From Deinococcus aquatilis DSM 23025 (lineage in GTDB: Bacteria; Deinococcota; Deinococci; Deinococcales; Deinococcaceae), in the NCBI RefSeq assembly GCF_000378445.1, contig NZ_KB899699.1, forward strand, positions 84,521-148,520: a stretch of DNA of 64,000 nt, read 5' to 3'. The notes under the pieces are model-generated. The model was not told the DNA's origin, did not search any database, and saw nothing but the letters and a program-made list of their open reading frames with translations. Positions 1 to 9,171 of the stretch are shown piece after piece (position 1 is the stretch's first letter; each line of letters starts with the position of its first letter). The position numbers and the translations under genes were made by a program.

Positions 1-2
1 TG

Positions 3-161
3 TGTTCGGCCTGTCACGGCTATGTCCACAGCACCTTCTCCAATGCCGATCTGTCGGGGCCGTACAGCACCCTGGAAGCCCTCAGCGAAAACGAGGGCGT
101 GATCAAGTTCGTGAAGTGGGTGAAAAAGCAGCCGGTGAGTAAGGCAGTCAAGGTCAAATAA
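3..161 (+). CDS. C-terminal end of a c-type cytochrome (partial)
   Basis: The frame is open from the window edge to TAA at 159-161, so only the last 52 residues are visible. It starts with CSACHG, a CXXCH covalent haem-c site, followed by about 46 residues ending in a lysine-rich tail (WVKKQPVSKAVKVK). A CXXCH motif implies an exported electron-transfer protein. The axial methionine and any signal peptide would lie outside the visible part, so the subclass cannot be named. It converges on secDF and shares a terminator hairpin with it. Confidence 0.6.
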   Translation, partial: CSACHGYVHSTFSNADLSGPYSTLEALSENEGVIKFVKWVKKQPVSKAVKVK

Positions 162-172
162 AGCATAAAAAT

Positions 173-202
173 AGAGGCGCACCTTGCAACGGGTGCGCCT
201 CT
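173..202. terminator. Shared terminator between cytochrome gene and secDF
   Basis: Perfect 11-bp stem AGAGGCGCACC (173-183) pairing with GGTGCGCCTCT (192-202) across an 8-nt loop, located 11 nt after the cytochrome stop and 13 nt after the secDF stop on the other strand. On the minus strand the stem runs into TATTTTTATG, a T-rich tail suited to ending secDF. Confidence 0.75.
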
Positions 203-215
203 GTTGTGGTGTAGC

Positions 216-2501
216 TCAGGCCTTGACTGCGCCCTCGCCCAGCTTGCGCTTGCGGTTCCATTCTTCAAAGAAGACCACCAGCGGGGCCACGATGTAGATG
301 CTGGAGTACGTACCGATGATGATGCCCACCAGCAGCACGAGGCTGAAATCGCGCAGCACGGGGCCGCCGAAAATCAGCAGGCTGACGAGCGGCAGCATGG
401 TGCTGATCGAGGTCATGACTGTGCGTGAGAGCGTCTGGTTGATCGACGTATTCACGATCTCGCGGTAGCTCTTACCGCGCATTTCCTTGATGTTCTCGCG
501 GATTCGGTCAGACACGATGATGGAATCGTTGAGCGAATATCCGATCAGGGTCAGCAGGGCGGCGACGCTGGCAATCGTAAACTCCAGCCCCAGCAGCGAG
601 TACAGGCCCATCACGATGGCGACGTCGTGCAGCACGGCCACGATGCTGCCCAGACCCATGATGAAATCGAAGCGGAAGCCCACGTACACCAGAATCAATC
701 CGAGGCCCAGCAGCACGGCCCGGATGGTGTTGTCGGTCAGCTCTTTGCCCACGGCTGGCCCCACCGTTTCGCTGGACTGAACCTCACCCTGCGGCAGTTT
801 GGTGATGGCCCCGGTGAGGGTCTGAACCTCGGTGCTGGTGAGCTGAGGCACCTTGACCGTGTAGGTCGCGCCGCCCACCCCCGGCGTGATGTCGCGCTGG
901 ATGCTGGCGCTCTGGGCGGTGACTTTGCCCAGTCCTGCACCCGCCACGGCTGAACGCACCTGCTCGGTGGTGGTCGCGCCACTGGTTTTGATCGCCAGCG
1001 TGGTGCCGCTGATAAAGTCCACGCCGTAATTCAGGCCCTTGGTGCCCAGTACCGCGCCGCCCGCGATTGCCAGCAGCACGCTGAGGGTGGTGATGATCGG
1101 CGCGGCCTTGATGAAGTTGATGTTGGTGGCCTTGATCCACTGCGGCGCACCCATGTTGGGTTTGCGCTGCGCCAGCCACTGCATACCCCATTTGGCAAAC
1201 AGCAGGTTGGAGAAGGTCGAGGCGATGACGCCGATCATCAGCGTGACGGCAAAGCCCTTCACAGGGCCGCTGGAATAGTTGTAAAGCGCCAACGCCGACA
1301 GCAAATGCGAGGCGTTCACATCCAGAATGGTGAGGGTGGAATGCTCGTAGCCCGTGCCGATGGCGTTCTTGATTCCCTTGCCGCGCTGCAATTCTTCCTT
1401 GATTCGCTCGAAGGAAATCACGTTGCCGTCCACTGCCGCGCCGATGGTCAGCACCAATCCGGCGATCCCCGGCAGGGTCAGGGTGGAACCCAGTCCGCCC
1501 AGAATACCCAGAATCACGATGCTGGAAAACAGCAGGCCCAGTGCGCCCACGAGGCCGAACCACAGGCCGTAATAGAAGAACAGCATGACGAAGACCAGCC
1601 CGATGCCCACCACTGCGGCAATCGCGCCGCTGCGGATGGCGTCGGCTCCCAGCGTTGGCCCAATCGAGCGTTCGGCTTCGGTCTTGATCTTGATGGGCAG
1701 GGCACCCGACTTCAGCACCAGTGCCAACTGGCTGGCTTCTTCGGGCGTGAAGTTGCCGCTGATCTGCACGTCACGGAAGAGGCGCTGCTGAATGGTCGCC
1801 ACGCTCTGAATCTGGTCGTCCAGCACCACGGCCATCAGGCGGTTCACGTTTTTGCCCGTAAAGTCGCCAAAGGTGGCCGCGCCTTTATCGGTGTTCTGGA
1901 AGGTCACGACCCATTGCCCCTGCTGGTCGGTGGCCGAGGATGCATTGGCGATAACCTCGCCGGTGGCCTCGATTGGCCCCAGTTGTGCCAGCGTATAGCC
2001 GCCCGAACGGGGATTCTTTTCCCGCGCGGCGGCGTCGGGCTGTGCGCCCTGCTGCACGATGCGGAATTCCAAACGGGCGGTGCGCTGGATAATTTCGCGG
2101 GCACGCTGCTGCACGGCGGGCGTGGCTCCGGGGATTTCTACGACCACGCGCTTGCCACCGCTGACTGTTACGGTGGGTTCGGCCACGCCCAGCGCGTTGA
2201 TTCGGTTCTCGATCACGGTTTTCACGCGGTCGAGGTCTTCGCGGGTGGCCGTCCCACTTTCGGGGGCCAGTTCTATTCTCAGGCCGCCCTTGAGGTCGAG
2301 TCCCAGCGTAATGAACTGATATTGGTCGTTCCAGACGGTCCAGAGGTTGTTGCGGTGTTCCCAGGGCCGCCAGATATACAGCAGGCTGCCCAGCAGGGCC
2401 AGCAGCAGCAGCAGGCCAGTCCAGCGGTTTGCGCCACTGGGCGCTGCTTTGCGTGAATTGGGGCGTTTGTTTCGGTTATTTCGGTTGTTGCTGTAGGTCA
2501 C
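216..2501 (-). CDS. secDF: Protein translocase subunit SecDF (fused)
   Basis: 761 aa, a natural fusion of SecD and SecF, the proton-driven membrane partner of SecYEG that pulls exported proteins across the membrane. The SecD half has the first TM helix near residues 28-44, the GLDLKGG motif after it, a large periplasmic region, and GAAVDGNVISFERIKEE in a TM segment near residue 350. The SecF half starts near residue 455 with its own TM helix, YGVDFISGTTL, and the conserved GYSLNDSIIVSDRIREN. Start is GTG at 2501 with AGGAG about 9 nt upstream. It follows a small membrane-protein gene by 66 nt. Confidence 0.96.
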   Translation of the reverse strand: MTYSNNRNNRNKRPNSRKAAPSGANRWTGLLLLLALLGSLLYIWRPWEHRNNLWTVWNDQYQFITLGLDLKGGLRIELAPESGTATREDLDRVKTVIENRINALGVAEPTVTVSGGKRVVVEIPGATPAVQQRAREIIQRTARLEFRIVQQGAQPDAAAREKNPRSGGYTLAQLGPIEATGEVIANASSATDQQGQWVVTFQNTDKGAATFGDFTGKNVNRLMAVVLDDQIQSVATIQQRLFRDVQISGNFTPEEASQLALVLKSGALPIKIKTEAERSIGPTLGADAIRSGAIAAVVGIGLVFVMLFFYYGLWFGLVGALGLLFSSIVILGILGGLGSTLTLPGIAGLVLTIGAAVDGNVISFERIKEELQRGKGIKNAIGTGYEHSTLTILDVNASHLLSALALYNYSSGPVKGFAVTLMIGVIASTFSNLLFAKWGMQWLAQRKPNMGAPQWIKATNINFIKAAPIITTLSVLLAIAGGAVLGTKGLNYGVDFISGTTLAIKTSGATTTEQVRSAVAGAGLGKVTAQSASIQRDITPGVGGATYTVKVPQLTSTEVQTLTGAITKLPQGEVQSSETVGPAVGKELTDNTIRAVLLGLGLILVYVGFRFDFIMGLGSIVAVLHDVAIVMGLYSLLGLEFTIASVAALLTLIGYSLNDSIIVSDRIRENIKEMRGKSYREIVNTSINQTLSRTVMTSISTMLPLVSLLIFGGPVLRDFSLVLLVGIIIGTYSSIYIVAPLVVFFEEWNRKRKLGEGAVKA

Positions 2502-2567
2502 AGGGAAGACTCCTGAGGTGGGATGTAGGGCGTGGGTTGTGGGCTGTTGGAAAAATACACACCCGTT

Positions 2568-2927
2568 TCAGGCCCCGTCTGTTTGCCGTCTGCCCAACAT
2601 ATTCAGGTCAACCCTTTGAAGCGGTTCTTCCCATGCAGCAAGCGCCGCCACCACACCGTACGGCGCACGCGGCAGCACGAACGGTTCGGCGGGCGCGGGC
2701 ATCAGCGTGGGGGCACCTGCCGAGGGCTGAGGCGCGGGCCGCAGCTCTGGCAGGACGGGCGCGATACTGCCTGCCGACATCCGTGCGGCGGCGTCGGGCA
2801 GGTGCGGCGGCGATCCCAGCAGCACGGCCAACACCGACAGCAGCGTCAGTGCTCCCGGCCACGCCAACAGGTGCGACCAGAACTTCTGAGGAAGGGCCAA
2901 GCGTCTCAAAGCGCCGCAGCATATCAA
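2568..2927 (-). CDS. Small predicted membrane protein, function unknown
   Basis: 119 aa if read from TTG at 2927, which has GGAGG 6 nt upstream (2934-2938). One TM helix is clear (WPGALTLLSVLAVLL, about residues 23-37), followed by a Pro/Ala-rich segment. GC-rich third positions and the hydrophobic segment favour this frame over an ATG frame that starts at 2922 and reads as low-complexity Arg/Ala. The same frame stays open upstream to 3002, so the start is uncertain. It lies upstream of secDF on the same strand with a 66-nt gap and may be cotranscribed. I recognise no family. Confidence 0.5.
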   Translation of the reverse strand: MICCGALRRLALPQKFWSHLLAWPGALTLLSVLAVLLGSPPHLPDAAARMSAGSIAPVLPELRPAPQPSAGAPTLMPAPAEPFVLPRAPYGVVAALAAWEEPLQRVDLNMLGRRQTDGA

Positions 2928-3084
2928 ACCCCACCTCCCTGTCTCCTGACGCCACCCGCTTTTGGTTGCCCGTCCTCCTCTCTGAATTTGACGCCGTGTC
3001 ATTAGCCCCGGTTTAACCGCCCGCCCGCATCATCTCCTCGTGGCCGGAGGAAACACCACCGCGCCCAACACCAAGGAGATCACC

Positions 3085-3681
3085 ATGACCAACCGTAAAT
3101 TTGCCCGCCTGCCCCTGCTCGTTCTCGCCGCCCTTCTGCCCCTCGGCACCACCGCCGCGTTTGCCGCTTCGGCCACCACTGCCCCCGCTGCCCAGACCCA
3201 GAACAACCAACCCCCACAGCCCGGTCAGCGCGGCGGCCCGCAAGGTGGCCCCCGAGACGGACAGCGTGGCCCCGATGGTGGCCCCCGCGCCGTCATCGAT
3301 GCGGCAGTCGCCAAAGCCCTCGGCCTGACCACAGATGCCCTGCGCCAGCAATTGCAGGCCGGAAAAACGGTGGCTGAACTTGCCAAAGCCAAAGGCATCA
3401 GCACCGCCACCATCCGCACCGCTGCCCTGGCAGCCCTGAAAACCCAACTGGCTACCGAAGTAAAAGCAGGTAAGTTGACGCAGGCTCAGGCCGATCAGCA
3501 CCTGGCCCGCGCCACAGCAGACACCAACTTCGGCCTGATGGCAGGAGGCCCCCGAGGCCCGCGTGACGGCGGCCCGAACGGTGGACGCGGCGGCCCTGAC
3601 GGTGGGCGCAATGGTGGCCCCGGCGACCGTCCTGCTCCTCCTGCTGGTCCCCGAGGAGACCTGCCCACCGACGGCGCGTAA
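3085..3681 (+). CDS. Secreted Gly/Pro/Arg-rich protein with a helical core
   Basis: 198 aa. Start ATG at 3085 with AAGGAG 7 nt upstream. Residues 1-27 form a signal peptide (LPLLVLAALLPLG, ending AAFAA). GGP/RGG-type low-complexity blocks flank a folded-looking core at about residues 68-145 (AKALGLTTDALRQQLQAGKT, then ELAKAKGIS and QAQADQHL). That core resembles the short helical repeats of DUF2680/YckD-like envelope proteins, an analogy made by eye. The disordered flanks suggest a cell-envelope protein. Function unknown. Confidence 0.75.
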   Translation: MTNRKFARLPLLVLAALLPLGTTAAFAASATTAPAAQTQNNQPPQPGQRGGPQGGPRDGQRGPDGGPRAVIDAAVAKALGLTTDALRQQLQAGKTVAELAKAKGISTATIRTAALAALKTQLATEVKAGKLTQAQADQHLARATADTNFGLMAGGPRGPRDGGPNGGRGGPDGGRNGGPGDRPAPPAGPRGDLPTDGA

Positions 3682-3718
3682 CCTTCCCCAGTCCTGACCC
3701 CCAAAAGGATAGACACAA

Positions 3719-3757
3719 AAGAGAGGCGGCCATCCCCACCGGGACACCGCCTCTCTT
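3719..3757. terminator. Bidirectional terminator, secreted protein / infB
   Basis: Stem AAGAGAGGCGG (3719-3729) pairs perfectly with CCGCCTCTCTT (3747-3757). It is followed by CTTTGTCTTG on the plus strand and TTGTGTCTATCC on the minus strand. It lies between the convergent ends of the secreted Gly/Pro-rich gene and infB. Confidence 0.8.
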
Positions 3758-3790
3758 CTTTGTCTTGCCTGTCTTGCTTGTTGCTCTGGC

Positions 3791-5613
<1,823 letters not shown>

Positions 5614-5640
5614 TTGGGTCAAGATGAGATTGGATCAAGG

Positions 5641-5934
5641 TCATAGGGGGTCAAGAGAGGGGGCGTGTTGCCGCTCGGCCAACTGTGCGGCCACCTGCAC
5701 CGCCTGAGCGCCAAAGGCACGCCGCAGTTTTTTGTCCTGCCAGCAGTTGGGCGAGTCGCTGCACACATAAGCGCCGCGCCCGCTGCTGCGGTGGCCGGAT
5801 TGCAGCGCCCAGACGCCCTCCGCCCGCACCACCCGCAGCAATTCCCCTTGCGGGCGTTTGCGGCGGCAGGCGACACAACTGCGCTCCGGCGTGTGCCGAG
5901 GCAGGGTGTGCTTAGTGGGCAGGGCGTCTGGCAA
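5641..5934 (-). CDS. ylxR: YlxR/RnpM family RNA-binding protein
   Basis: 97 aa. DUF448 family; the Bacillus member (RnpM) modulates RNase P. Conserved features are visible: RSCVACRRKRPQGELLR, then GRGAYVCSDSPNCW and a basic helix DKKLRRAFG. Start is TTG at 5934, only 3 nt after the nusA stop, with the GGAG of the nusA end serving as ribosome binding site. This is the standard position of ylxR between nusA and infB. Confidence 0.92.
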   Translation of the reverse strand: MPDALPTKHTLPRHTPERSCVACRRKRPQGELLRVVRAEGVWALQSGHRSSGRGAYVCSDSPNCWQDKKLRRAFGAQAVQVAAQLAERQHAPSLDPL

Positions 5935-5937
5935 GGC

Positions 5938-7122
5938 TTATTCTCCGATGTCTTCGGGGCTGGCGGTGGCCACCGACTTGCTGTCTTTAAACAGCGCGTC
6001 GAAGGCCGACTGGGCGTTGCCGCTGCTGATGCCGTCCTGCTCGTCTTGCAGGGCCTGCTGCATGGCCGCGTCGAGGTCGCTGATGGCCGCCGTTTCGCGC
6101 AGATCGATCTTGAAGCCGGTCAGCTTGGCTGCCAGACGCACGTTCTGTCCGCCCTTACCGATAGCCAGAGACAACTGGTCGGGCGTCACGGTGACGGTGG
6201 ATTCACGCCGATCCAGATGGACTTCGATCAGGCCCACCTTGGCCGGAGACAGGGCATTGCGGATGAAATCGCGGGTGTTGGCATCCCACAAGATCACGTC
6301 CACGCGCTCGCGGCCCAGTTCGCCCGTGACCGCCTGAATGCGGTTGCCCCGGTGCCCGATGCACGCGCCGATGGGATCGACGTTGGCGTTGTGGCTGAAC
6401 ACGGCCACCTTGGAGCGCTGACCCGCCTCGCGGCTGATGGCCTTGACTTCCACGATGCCGTTGGCGACTTCTGGAATCTCCTGCTTCAGCAGGTAATCCA
6501 GCAGGCGCTCGTCGGCGCGGCTCGCCAGAATGGTCGGGCCTTTGGGCGTCTTACGAACTTCTTTGAGGTAGATCTTGACGCGGGTGCCGGGGGTCAGCTT
6601 CTCGCCGGGAATCTGCTCGCGGGGGGGCAAAATCGCCTCGCCTGCGCCCAGTTCCACGAACCAGTTGCCCTTGTTGTCGCTGCGAACCACCTGCGCGGTC
6701 AGCACCTGCCCTTCGCGGTCTTTGTATTCGTTGAAGACCACGTTGCGCTCGGTTTCGCGCATTTTCTGCGTCAGCGTCTGCTTGGCGGCCTGCAGGGCGA
6801 TGCGTGAAAATTTCTCGCGGTCAACAGGGAATTCCATTTCCATGCCGATTTCCACGCCCGGATCAAGTTCCAGCGCGTCGGCCAGACTGATCTGCATGTG
6901 CTCGTCTTCGGCCTTTTCCACGACTTCGCGCACGACGAGGACTTCCAGTTCGCCGCTGCCCGGATCGAGGTGAACTTCGATGCGCTTGTCAGGTTCCACG
7001 TTGCGCGTGTAGGCCTGTGCCAGAGACTGCTCGAAGGCTTCGATGAGCTGCATTTCGTTGATGTTGCGGGCCTGCGCCACTTCGCGCAGTGCGTCCGCAA
7101 AATTAAATTCCGGTTGGGTCAT
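5938..7122 (-). CDS. nusA: Transcription termination/antitermination factor NusA
   Basis: 394 aa. RNA-polymerase-bound factor controlling pausing, termination and antitermination. NusA N-terminal domain at about residues 1-125 (INEMQLIEAFEQSLAQAYTR), S1 domain at about 135-200, then two KH domains (ANVDPIGACIGHRGNRIQ and DQLSLAIGKGGQNVRLAAKL). It lacks the C-terminal acidic repeats of the E. coli protein, as in most non-proteobacteria. Start ATG 7122 has GGAAG upstream. It lies 36 nt after rimP and is followed directly by ylxR. Confidence 0.96.
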   Translation of the reverse strand: MTQPEFNFADALREVAQARNINEMQLIEAFEQSLAQAYTRNVEPDKRIEVHLDPGSGELEVLVVREVVEKAEDEHMQISLADALELDPGVEIGMEMEFPVDREKFSRIALQAAKQTLTQKMRETERNVVFNEYKDREGQVLTAQVVRSDNKGNWFVELGAGEAILPPREQIPGEKLTPGTRVKIYLKEVRKTPKGPTILASRADERLLDYLLKQEIPEVANGIVEVKAISREAGQRSKVAVFSHNANVDPIGACIGHRGNRIQAVTGELGRERVDVILWDANTRDFIRNALSPAKVGLIEVHLDRRESTVTVTPDQLSLAIGKGGQNVRLAAKLTGFKIDLRETAAISDLDAAMQQALQDEQDGISSGNAQSAFDALFKDSKSVATASPEDIGE

Positions 7123-7158
7123 ATCACGCTTCCTTTTGAATGATGGGTTGGGGGCGGC

Positions 7159-7710
7159 TCATCGGTGACGATCCGGGAACTCGGCGAGGTTGCCCTGAAA
7201 AGTACCCACGGTGAGCGTCACATCGGTTCCGGCCACGTCGAACGTCACCTGATTGCCCTGCACGCTCTTGATCGGTGCGGTAAAGGCCTGTCCTTCGCCG
7301 CGCACACGGGCTTTGAGGCCCAACATGCGCTCGAAGTGCCGCGCCGTGTTCAGTGGCCGTTTGGCTCCCGGAGACTCGAATTCAAGGCGGTATTCGCTGG
7401 CAATCGGGTCAAGGCGGTCAAATTCCGCCTCGGCGGCGCGGCTCGCGGTGGTCAGGTCAGACATGGTGACAGGCTGTTCGTCCAGTCGGTCGATCCGAAC
7501 CAGCACAATCGGTTGCCCGCCCATGTTCTGCATCTGCACTTCCAGCACCTCGAAGCCGAGGTGATCTACAGCAGCCTGAGCAATGGCCTGCAAGTTCTGG
7601 TTGGCGGCCTTCTGACTGGCCGTGGGCGGCGTCGCGGGTTGAACATCCAACGGGTCGGTCAAATGGTCTGTGGTGAAGTCGGTTGTGTTGTCGGCTGCGT
7701 TGTTATTCAT
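7159..7710 (-). CDS. rimP: Ribosome maturation factor RimP
   Basis: 183 aa. 30S assembly factor, first gene of the nusA-infB operon. The conserved core begins near residue 38 with a helix (AIAQAAVDHLGFEVLEVQM), followed by VRIDRL, the central EFDRLDPI helix and EFESPGAKRPL. The first ~35 residues are a Thr/Asp/Pro-rich extension. Start ATG at 7710 lacks a clear SD; a small GGCC(N8)GGCC hairpin lies just upstream. A terminator-like hairpin at 7755-7779 lies in its leader. Confidence 0.9.
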   Translation of the reverse strand: MNNNAADNTTDFTTDHLTDPLDVQPATPPTASQKAANQNLQAIAQAAVDHLGFEVLEVQMQNMGGQPIVLVRIDRLDEQPVTMSDLTTASRAAEAEFDRLDPIASEYRLEFESPGAKRPLNTARHFERMLGLKARVRGEGQAFTAPIKSVQGNQVTFDVAGTDVTLTVGTFQGNLAEFPDRHR

Positions 7711-7754
7711 ATTGTGTCGGCCAAACTTGCGGCCTGATAACCACCCCCTCCACG

Positions 7755-7779
7755 AAAAAAGGTGGGCAAATCACCCACC
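7755..7779 (-). terminator. Terminator-like hairpin in the rimP leader
   Basis: On the minus strand GGTGGG (7779-7774) pairs with CCCACC (7766-7761), followed at once by TTTTTT (7760-7755), a canonical intrinsic terminator. It lies 95 nt past the minC stop and 45 nt before the rimP start. It could simply end minC. A minus-strand TATACT (7810-7805) would however start rimP transcription before it, making it a leader attenuator. CCTC(GATT)GAGG at 7780-7791 is an adjacent small hairpin. Confidence 0.7.
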
Positions 7780-7873
7780 CCTCAATCGAGGAATTCTGAA
7801 GACCAGTATACAGGATCAGTGCCGCAGCACGCAGAAAGGCGTTACAAAGCGCAGCCAGCACGCGTCTTCGGCC

Positions 7874-8497
7874 CTATTTTTGGGCGTCAATCACGATCAC
7901 GCCGTCTTGCAAACGGGCCAGTTCCGCGCCCTCGTGCCCCTCCATCCGCCGCATATTGCTCAGCGAACTGCCCTCGGGGGCACGGGCCACAGCATTGCCA
8001 ATTCGGATCTGAGGGCTGGCAATCGGACGCCCCCAGACGATGGCTCCCTCATGGCCCCCGTATCCGGCATGGACCACGCCCCGCAAGGCTCCCATGACGA
8101 TCACGTCGCCGCCTGCCACGAGTTCTACGCCCGGATTCACGTCGCCCATGACCACCACGCTGCCCCGGTACTCGCCCCGAAATCCGGCCCTCAGGTTGTG
8201 TGGCACGACCTCGGTGCGGGCCTGTGCGGGGCCAAAACTGGTGGACTCGGTGGGGGCAGCACTGGGCGCGGTCACGGTGACACGAGGCGCACGGACCCGC
8301 CCCGGCGTTCCGCCTGCCGCCCGAATCGCCTGAAGGGCCGCTTCCACGGCCTCCGGGTCTGCATCTCCCTGCACCTCGATGGTCACGCTGGTCGCCAGCA
8401 GTTCTGCCCGGACAGCCAACGCCTCCGTCACGTCTGGCCCGGTATCGCCGGGTTCCAGCAAGAGGTTCAATCCACCCAGAGTGCCACGCAACTTCAT
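7874..8497 (-). CDS. minC: Septum site-determining protein MinC
   Basis: 207 aa. Inhibitor of FtsZ polymerisation that helps place the septum. The C-terminal beta-helix domain is diagnostic (GSVVVMGDVNPGVELVAGGD, then ALRGVVHAGYGGHEGAIVWG). The N-terminal half is short. Start ATG 8497 (MKLRGTLGGLN) is chosen because TACAGT (8510-8505) lies exactly 7 nt upstream, fitting a leaderless mRNA; the longer frame to 8536 looks unconserved. No minD or minE is in the window. Confidence 0.93.
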   Translation of the reverse strand: MKLRGTLGGLNLLLEPGDTGPDVTEALAVRAELLATSVTIEVQGDADPEAVEAALQAIRAAGGTPGRVRAPRVTVTAPSAAPTESTSFGPAQARTEVVPHNLRAGFRGEYRGSVVVMGDVNPGVELVAGGDVIVMGALRGVVHAGYGGHEGAIVWGRPIASPQIRIGNAVARAPEGSSLSNMRRMEGHEGAELARLQDGVIVIDAQK

Positions 8498-8617
8498 GAT
8501 CCTCACTGTAGCGTCAGTTCGGCTTTTCAGGCTCAATTGGTCAGATGTGCCAAATCAGAATGCGGTCTTCACCCATTTGGTGTAAGATGCTTCTCATGCC
8601 CTTTCAGGAGTCCAACC

Positions 8618-9007
8618 TTGGTGCAGCTTGATTCTGGCGCGGTCGCAGAAGGCCGCGTCACACGCGTCACCGATTTCGGTGCGTTTATCCAGTTCGAGAA
8701 CGGTGAAACTGGTCTTGTGCACATCTCGCAGATCGCCCACTCATTTGTCCGGAACATCCACGATCACGTCCGAGAAGGCGAGAACGTAGAAGTTAAAGTT
8801 CTGGGCCGTGATGACCGGGGCCGCCTCGACTTGTCTATCAAAGAACTGCTGGAAGAACCTGAAGAAGTGCCCCGGCCCCGTGCCATTGGCCGTCAGAGTC
8901 CTCAGTTCGAAGCCAAGTTGCGTTCCTTCATGCGCGATGCAAAGGAGCGCACCACCGCTGGCGGCGGCAAAAAGCCGTCCTCGACCTCCACCAAGCGCAA
9001 GAAGTAA
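8618..9007 (+). CDS. S1 RNA-binding domain protein
   Basis: 129 aa. Stand-alone S1 domain: AVAEGRVTRVTDFGAFIQF, GLVHISQIAHSFV, VKVLGRDDRGRLDLSIKELL, then a basic Lys/Arg/Ser tail (GGGKKPSSTSTKRKK). It resembles the YugI/general stress protein 13 group, likely an RNA- or ribosome-associated protein. Start is TTG at 8618 with AGGAG 7 nt upstream; GTG at 8621 is the alternative. Transcribed divergently from minC. Confidence 0.88.
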   Translation: MVQLDSGAVAEGRVTRVTDFGAFIQFENGETGLVHISQIAHSFVRNIHDHVREGENVEVKVLGRDDRGRLDLSIKELLEEPEEVPRPRAIGRQSPQFEAKLRSFMRDAKERTTAGGGKKPSSTSTKRKK

Positions 9008-9053
9008 GTCCGCAGCGCAACGCATTCTCACAGGCAGTACAGTCTCAGACCAG

Positions 9054-9090
9054 AAGAGGAGCAGCCGAGCGTTGCTCCTCTTTCTGTTTG
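9054..9090 (+). terminator. Terminator after the S1-domain gene
   Basis: Stem AAGAGGAGCA (9054-9063) pairs with TGCTCCTCTT (9073-9082), followed by TCTGTTTGG. It stands 46 nt after the S1-domain gene stop and well upstream of recQ. Confidence 0.8.
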
Positions 9091-9171
9091 GTCCGGCTCT
9101 TGGCGGCGGTAGAAGCGATCTCCCCACCGCCCTTCATTACGTTGTAGGCAGAACGCGCTATGCTGGTCCCG

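Noticed and set aside
7800..9160. Search for the radiation/desiccation response palindrome upstream of recQ, uvrC and others
   Set aside because: No match to the TTATGTCA-type palindrome was seen by eye upstream of recQ (9100-9172) or uvrC (48337-48417).
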